From: Phycocordibacter sp964398865
GTDB taxonomy: Bacteria > Patescibacteriota > Minisyncoccia > Phycocordibacterales > Phycocordibacteraceae
DNA: 58,236 nucleotides
NCBI GenBank assembly: GCA_964398865.1
Contig: CAYNOO010000006.1
Span: 1 to 58,236, forward strand
Direction of reading: 5' to 3'
Part shown: one piece after another, positions 54,733 through 58,236 of the stretch
Layout of the letters: every line of letters starts with the position of its first letter
Position numbering within the stretch: position 1 is the stretch's first letter
Notes under the pieces: generated by a model
Told to the model about the DNA's origin: nothing
The model's database searches: none
What the model saw: only the letters and a program-made list of their open reading frames with translations
Position numbers and translations under genes: made by a program

Positions 54733-55974
54733 ATGAACACATTTTTTGAACTTTGGTCTCTGCTCTCCTACCTCATTGTGCAAGGGTTTGGGCTCGTGCT
54801 TGCGGGCATAGCGGCGGTTATCTTCTTGTACGTCATTTTAAGGAAACACTATTCTTCTTTAAGAAACACTCTTCTTTTAAGCGCGTTCTTTATCGGCGCG
54901 ATGCTCTTCTTTTGGTTTCCCGTTGGTGTCCCAAAGAATCTCGAGTATCCTTTCGGCATCACTACGTATGGTCCTGCTGACGGACCTACATTGCCGCTTA
55001 AAAGTGTTTTTGCTTTTTTCAGGAAACTTGATTCTTTCGAGCGCGTATCCGATATCGCGCGCAACCCTCTTGATGTTCCGCCACCTCTTGCTCGCGCGAG
55101 TGAAGCTGAAGTTGAAATTAATATCACGGCGAAAGAAGTTATCGGGGAAGTGGCACCTGGGGTCATCCTCAATTATTGGACATTTGATGGTACGGTTCCC
55201 GGACCTTTTCTACGTGTGCGAGAAGGAGATAGCGTGTCGTTGACACTTCACAATGATCCCTCGAGTCTACACATGCATTCTATTGACCTTCATGCGGTAA
55301 CTGGACCTGGCGGTGGTGCAACAGTTACTGATGTGATGCCCGGGGAAAGCAAAACGCTGAAATTCAAAGCACTTAATTCTGGTCTCTACGTATATCATTG
55401 TGCTCATCCGAATGCTGCAAATCACATGGCGCACGGGATGTACGGGCTTATTCTTGTTGAGCCCAAAGAAGGTCTTTCACCAGTAGACAAAGAGCTTTAT
55501 GTTATGCAAGGTGAATTCTACACAGCAGGGGCGCGGGGTTCCAAAGGGCTTCAAGTCATTGATACAGGGAAAATGCTCGATGGGAACCCTGAGTATGTCG
55601 TGTTTAACGGTCGTGTTGGTTCCGTTTCAAAAGATGCGATCAAGATACAGCAAGGAGAGAAAGTGAGGGTTTATTTCGGGAATGGCGGAGTAAACCTCAT
55701 TTCTTCCTTTCATCTGATCGGCGAGATATTCGATACAGTGTATCCGGAAGCACAGATGGGCGGGTCAAATTTTCATAATGTTCAGACTACTTTGGTGCCG
55801 GCTGGCGGTGCCACCATTGCAGAGTTCACCGCAGATGTTCCCGGCAATTATATGCTTGTTGACCACGCGCTCGCGCGACTTGATAAAGGAGCATGGGGCA
55901 TGATTTCAGTTGAAGGGGAAGCGAGACCGGATATCTTTGACGGAGACTCAAGTGGTGATCACTCAGGGCATTAG
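54733..55974 (+). CDS. nirK: NirK/AniA-type copper nitrite reductase, membrane anchored
   Basis: 413 aa from the ATG at 54733. Two N-terminal membrane helices (LSYLIVQGFGLVLAGIAAVI; TLLLSAFFIGAMLFFWFPV) anchor two cupredoxin domains. Domain 1: VPGPFLRVREGDSVSLTLHN, then H-M-H-S-I-D-L-H with type 1 and type 2 copper His. YVYHCAHPNAANHMAHGM supplies type 2 His, type 1 Cys-His-Met. Domain 2: SSFHLIGEIFDTVYPEA supplies the third type 2 His. All expected copper ligands are present, which favours true nitrite reductase (nitrite to NO) over laccase. The start is 8 bp after arsR. Confidence 0.88.
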   Translation: MNTFFELWSLLSYLIVQGFGLVLAGIAAVIFLYVILRKHYSSLRNTLLLSAFFIGAMLFFWFPVGVPKNLEYPFGITTYGPADGPTLPLKSVFAFFRKLDSFERVSDIARNPLDVPPPLARASEAEVEINITAKEVIGEVAPGVILNYWTFDGTVPGPFLRVREGDSVSLTLHNDPSSLHMHSIDLHAVTGPGGGATVTDVMPGESKTLKFKALNSGLYVYHCAHPNAANHMAHGMYGLILVEPKEGLSPVDKELYVMQGEFYTAGARGSKGLQVIDTGKMLDGNPEYVVFNGRVGSVSKDAIKIQQGEKVRVYFGNGGVNLISSFHLIGEIFDTVYPEAQMGGSNFHNVQTTLVPAGGATIAEFTADVPGNYMLVDHALARLDKGAWGMISVEGEARPDIFDGDSSGDHSGH

Positions 55975-55983
55975 GTATCGATG

Positions 55984-56106
55984 TTCGTCGTTGTAAACGA
56001 GTTTTCAGCGACTTCACTCGAAGAAAATATTCATAAATATGTCTATTTTCCTTCTCGTTCGTCGCTGTAAGCAGGGCTTTCAGCAGCTTCGCTCAGGAAA
56101 AATGAG
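55984..56106. repeat. Imperfect tandem repeat after nirK
   Basis: TTCGTCGTTGTAAACGAGTT at 55984 and TTCGTCGCTGTAAGCAGGGC at 56058 begin two ~49-nt copies offset by 74 bp (TTTCAGCGACTTCACTCG and TTTCAGCAGCTTCGCTCA follow). Each is followed by a hairpin (GAAAATATTC/TCTATTTTC; AAAATGAGAA/TTCTCCATTTT). No coding sense. Confidence 0.65.
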
Positions 56107-56239
56107 AACGCATTCTCCATTTTCTCCCTCACTTGCTGCTGTAACACACTCAGCCTTAAAACGTCATAGTGTGGGGTAGTGTACCTAAGGTCGTATACCC
56201 TCATTAACTTAATTCTTGTATTTTAAAAATGAAAAACAT

Positions 56240-57334
56240 ATGAATATAAGCAAAAATACGATTATCGCAATACTAGTCGTAGGCATCCTTCTTGTAGGAG
56301 GCTGGCTCGTCTATGCATACAGCACGAAGACGAACTCACCTGCTACGGTTGCTACATCAACACCCTCAGAGAATACCAATACGACTCCTGCCGTTTCGGC
56401 AACACCCTCAGTTCCTGCTGTTACTACAGGTGCCGATGTCTTTGTCTCAAATTCCACAGCACTCGTTACCGGCAAAGTAACGCCCAATGGCGCCCAAACC
56501 GTGTATTGGTATGAATATGGTAAGACTACAGGTCTAGGAACACGGAGCGTTTCGCAGACTGCTGGCTCTGGCTTCATCGCCATTCCTACGCCAGCATATA
56601 TCACGGGACTTGCAGCAAACACTACGTATTACTATCGCCTGAGCGCTTCGAACGCTTCTGGAGTTGTGAATGGCTCTACCTTAAGCTTTACAACGAACAC
56701 GAACCCTCCACCGACTGGAAATGCGCCAACGACGCAGACTAATAAGGCGGTAGACGTGTCTCGCACCACTGCAAACCTGACCGGACAAGTAAATCCGAAC
56801 AACGTAGCAACGAGCTACTGGTTTGAGTATGGTGAAACTAACGATCTGGGTAATGCGACTGCGCTTCAAGGAGCAGGAAATGGAGGCAGCTCTCTTGCAG
56901 CCTCCGTGTCTATCTCAAACTTGAAGCCGCTGACAAAGTACTACTTCCGCTTGAATGCTAGTAACCAATTCGGAACGGTGAATGGCTCTATCCTTTCATT
57001 CACCACAACGGGACCTGCAGCTCCCGGCTCTCCCCGCGTTGATACCAATGCCGCAAGCAATATCGCTACGGTTTCAATGAGGTTTAACGGCGAAGTAAAC
57101 CCGAACGGCGACACAACTCGCTTCTGGTTTGAGTACGGAGTAGATTCGCTCTTAGGCTCTCTCTTAGGTTCGACCACGAAAACCAACGTGGCGGGCTCTG
57201 GGACATCGAATGTTTCGGTTTCGACTACGGTAACTGGTCTCTCAGCTAACACGCGCTATTACTATCGCGTAGTCGCTGAAAACTCGTACGGAGTCGTGCG
57301 AGGGGACATCGTTACAGCAACGACGAAGAGATAA
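56240..57334 (+). CDS. Surface protein with fibronectin-III-like repeats
   Basis: 364 aa from the ATG at 56240. N-terminal membrane helix (TIIAILVVGILLVGGWLVYAY), a Thr/Ser/Pro-rich linker, then three ~90-residue Fn3-like repeats. Each carries the same blocks: V-T-P-N-G/V-N-P-N (GKVTPNGAQTVYWYEYGKT; GQVNPNNVATSYWFEYGET; GEVNPNGDTTRFWFEYGVD), ending in L-x-x-x-T-x-Y-Y-Y/F-R-L/V-x-A-x-N (AANTTYYYRLSASNASG). This is the all-beta exposed repeat type of cell-surface adhesins. The mRNA start may be at TATTTTA just upstream. A terminator follows. Confidence 0.82.
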   Translation: MNISKNTIIAILVVGILLVGGWLVYAYSTKTNSPATVATSTPSENTNTTPAVSATPSVPAVTTGADVFVSNSTALVTGKVTPNGAQTVYWYEYGKTTGLGTRSVSQTAGSGFIAIPTPAYITGLAANTTYYYRLSASNASGVVNGSTLSFTTNTNPPPTGNAPTTQTNKAVDVSRTTANLTGQVNPNNVATSYWFEYGETNDLGNATALQGAGNGGSSLAASVSISNLKPLTKYYFRLNASNQFGTVNGSILSFTTTGPAAPGSPRVDTNAASNIATVSMRFNGEVNPNGDTTRFWFEYGVDSLLGSLLGSTTKTNVAGSGTSNVSVSTTVTGLSANTRYYYRVVAENSYGVVRGDIVTATTKR

Positions 57335-57352
57335 GCCTCTTCTCGGCACAAT

Positions 57353-57382
57353 AAAAAACATCCGCTTGTAAGCGGATGTTTT
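57353..57382. terminator. Bidirectional terminator at the end of the Fn3 gene
   Basis: AAAAAACATCCGCTT GT AAGCGGATGTTTTTT, perfect stem, between convergent genes. Confidence 0.9.
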
Positions 57383-58236
57383 TTATTGTGCAATCTTTCT
57401 TGCAGCCTTTTGTTTAAGTATGGCTGCAGCTAATCGGTGCAAGAGCCAGCTGAGAGCTAACATAAGTGGAATATAAAGCGCTGTCGCGAGCCATGCCGGT
57501 AAGGTCTTATAAAGGATGTCATATCGCGACATAACCGGCCAGTGTATGAGATAGAGCTCATACGAATAGATACCGCAGAGATACAAGAGAGAAAAACGCA
57601 AGCGATTAAGAATGAAAAGGCTGATTAGCAAAAGAACCAGGAAGATACTGATATATTCCTGAATTCCTGTACCTATGCCAGAAAAATAAGCGAAATAAGA
57701 GAAAATCCCAGCAGCGAAGATCATAATTGCAGTTCTGACCCAGAGACTCATTCTCGCGACATATTTTTCTACGCGCTCTCGTTGTTTTGAATAGGTGCTG
57801 TAGAAAACAGCAACTGCCACACCAAGAGGAAATGCGAGCAGATGCAGTGCGTAGAGGTGCTCTACATCTTTAAGAAAAGGCATATGGAGAAGAAAGACAC
57901 CTTGCGCCAAGCCATATATGAGGAGTGCTGATACCAGAGGTCTTTTCTTTAGGAAGAGGAAAGGAAACACTAGATAAAAGAAAAGAATGAATGTGAAATA
58001 CCACAACGGTGAGTTGATGTCTTGGAAAAGGTCCGCGTGAGGAAAAAATCCAATCAAAGCTTGTGCTAGGTATTGCCATGAATAGTTGATTCGAAGAAAA
58101 AGAGTGTCCGCGATGACAAGTGTTGTCAGTACTATCCAAAACGGGACATACAATTTCGGGAGGTGTCGTGTATAGAAATCCGCTAGAGAGAGATGTTTTT
58201 TGAGTGCAGATACGGCGAGCCCGAAACCGGAAAGGA
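57383..58236 (-). CDS. Acyltransferase family 3 (OafA-like) membrane protein, N-terminus cut by window edge
   Basis: The frame is open to the window edge, adding about 27 residues (LSGFGLAVSALKKHLSLADF ...) before an internal TTG at 58153. The visible 283 residues carry some eight membrane helices. SGFGLA, then PLWYFTFILFFYLVFPFLFL and SYELYLIHWPV match the acyltransferase-3 family (the S/Y-E-L-Y-L-I-H-x-P near the C-terminus is a signature). Members O-acetylate or acylate surface polysaccharides. The catalytic His of the family's N-terminal motif lies beyond the window. Confidence 0.8.
   Translation of the reverse strand, partial: LSGFGLAVSALKKHLSLADFYTRHLPKLYVPFWIVLTTLVIADTLFLRINYSWQYLAQALIGFFPHADLFQDINSPLWYFTFILFFYLVFPFLFLKKRPLVSALLIYGLAQGVFLLHMPFLKDVEHLYALHLLAFPLGVAVAVFYSTYSKQRERVEKYVARMSLWVRTAIMIFAAGIFSYFAYFSGIGTGIQEYISIFLVLLLISLFILNRLRFSLLYLCGIYSYELYLIHWPVMSRYDILYKTLPAWLATALYIPLMLALSWLLHRLAAAILKQKAARKIAQ

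Noticed and set aside
1..58236. CRISPR array or cas genes
   Set aside because: No regularly spaced repeats with unique spacers and no Cas-like proteins; all repeats seen are palindromic, irregular or tRNA-derived.
1..58236. rRNA genes, tmRNA, SRP RNA or RNase P RNA
   Set aside because: No conserved cores were recognised in the gaps; gaps over 300 bp are filled by tRNAs and repeats.

Overview
The window looks like a chromosomal contig from a Candidate Phyla Radiation (Patescibacteria) bacterium, probably a Parcubacteria/Kaiserbacteria-like lineage. This placement is inferred from compact housekeeping genes, shortened versions of large proteins (ValRS of 731 aa, IF-2 of 503 aa), many tiny membrane proteins, VirB2-like pilin paralogs, twelve scattered single tRNA genes without encoded CCA, and very short or absent mRNA leaders. 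The standard genetic code fits every gene read. Nothing resembles a phage, an insertion sequence or a CRISPR array.

Layout. 1-5.6 kb: end of a TPR protein, MurJ flippase, LepA, a DivIC-like septum protein, glutaredoxin. 6-14 kb: cupin-type phosphoglucose isomerase, Hsp20, PrsW, ValRS, TsaD, oligoribonuclease, an ABC exporter. 14-22.5 kb: small ORFs, TsaC, a queuosine-precursor transporter, an AlkA-like glycosylase, a PfkB kinase-AhcY pair, TrxB. 22.6-29.9 kb: ftsA-ftsZ, S21-YbeY, a HisRS-like paralog, LepB, Pth, S1. 30-38 kb: a metallo-beta-lactamase-fold protein, GyrA, a solute-binding protein and five tandem VirB2/T4SS-pilin-like genes. 38-45 kb: methyltransferases, infB-rbfA, cysteine desulfurase, a degenerate trypsin-like protein. 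45-50 kb: ClpC, a TylF-like methyltransferase, L33 and Cys-rich microproteins. 50.4-58.2 kb: a four-gene cobalamin/ribonucleotide reductase operon, an ArsR regulator with a NirK-type copper nitrite reductase, an Fn3-like surface protein and an acyltransferase cut by the window edge.

Two systems stand out. First, nrdJ (B12-dependent ribonucleotide reductase), a cobalamin adenosyltransferase, a membrane-anchored DUF4430 (transcobalamin-like) protein and an ECF-S-like membrane protein form one tight operon. It reads as capture, import, activation and use of B12 for DNA-precursor synthesis in a scavenging cell. Second, at least six tRNA genes (Gly, Phe, Leu-TAG, Lys, Cys, Tyr) are followed about 145-230 bp downstream by a second copy of their own 3' end, starting in the T-loop and usually preceded by a shared motif resembling TTAGYGAYTCGTGACC. 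Five of the six also have an inverted copy that can pair with the tRNA tail. These look like traces of a small tRNA-targeting element or an RNA-level device, and I know of no named family that matches.

Many genes carry a TATAAT/TATACT/TACAAT -10 box only 6-11 nt before the start codon, so leaderless transcription appears common. That rule supported several genes too short for ordinary gene calling: a 35-aa membrane peptide, and a 51-aa protein with eight cysteines. A 47-aa twin-CX3C protein is supported by its sequence alone.
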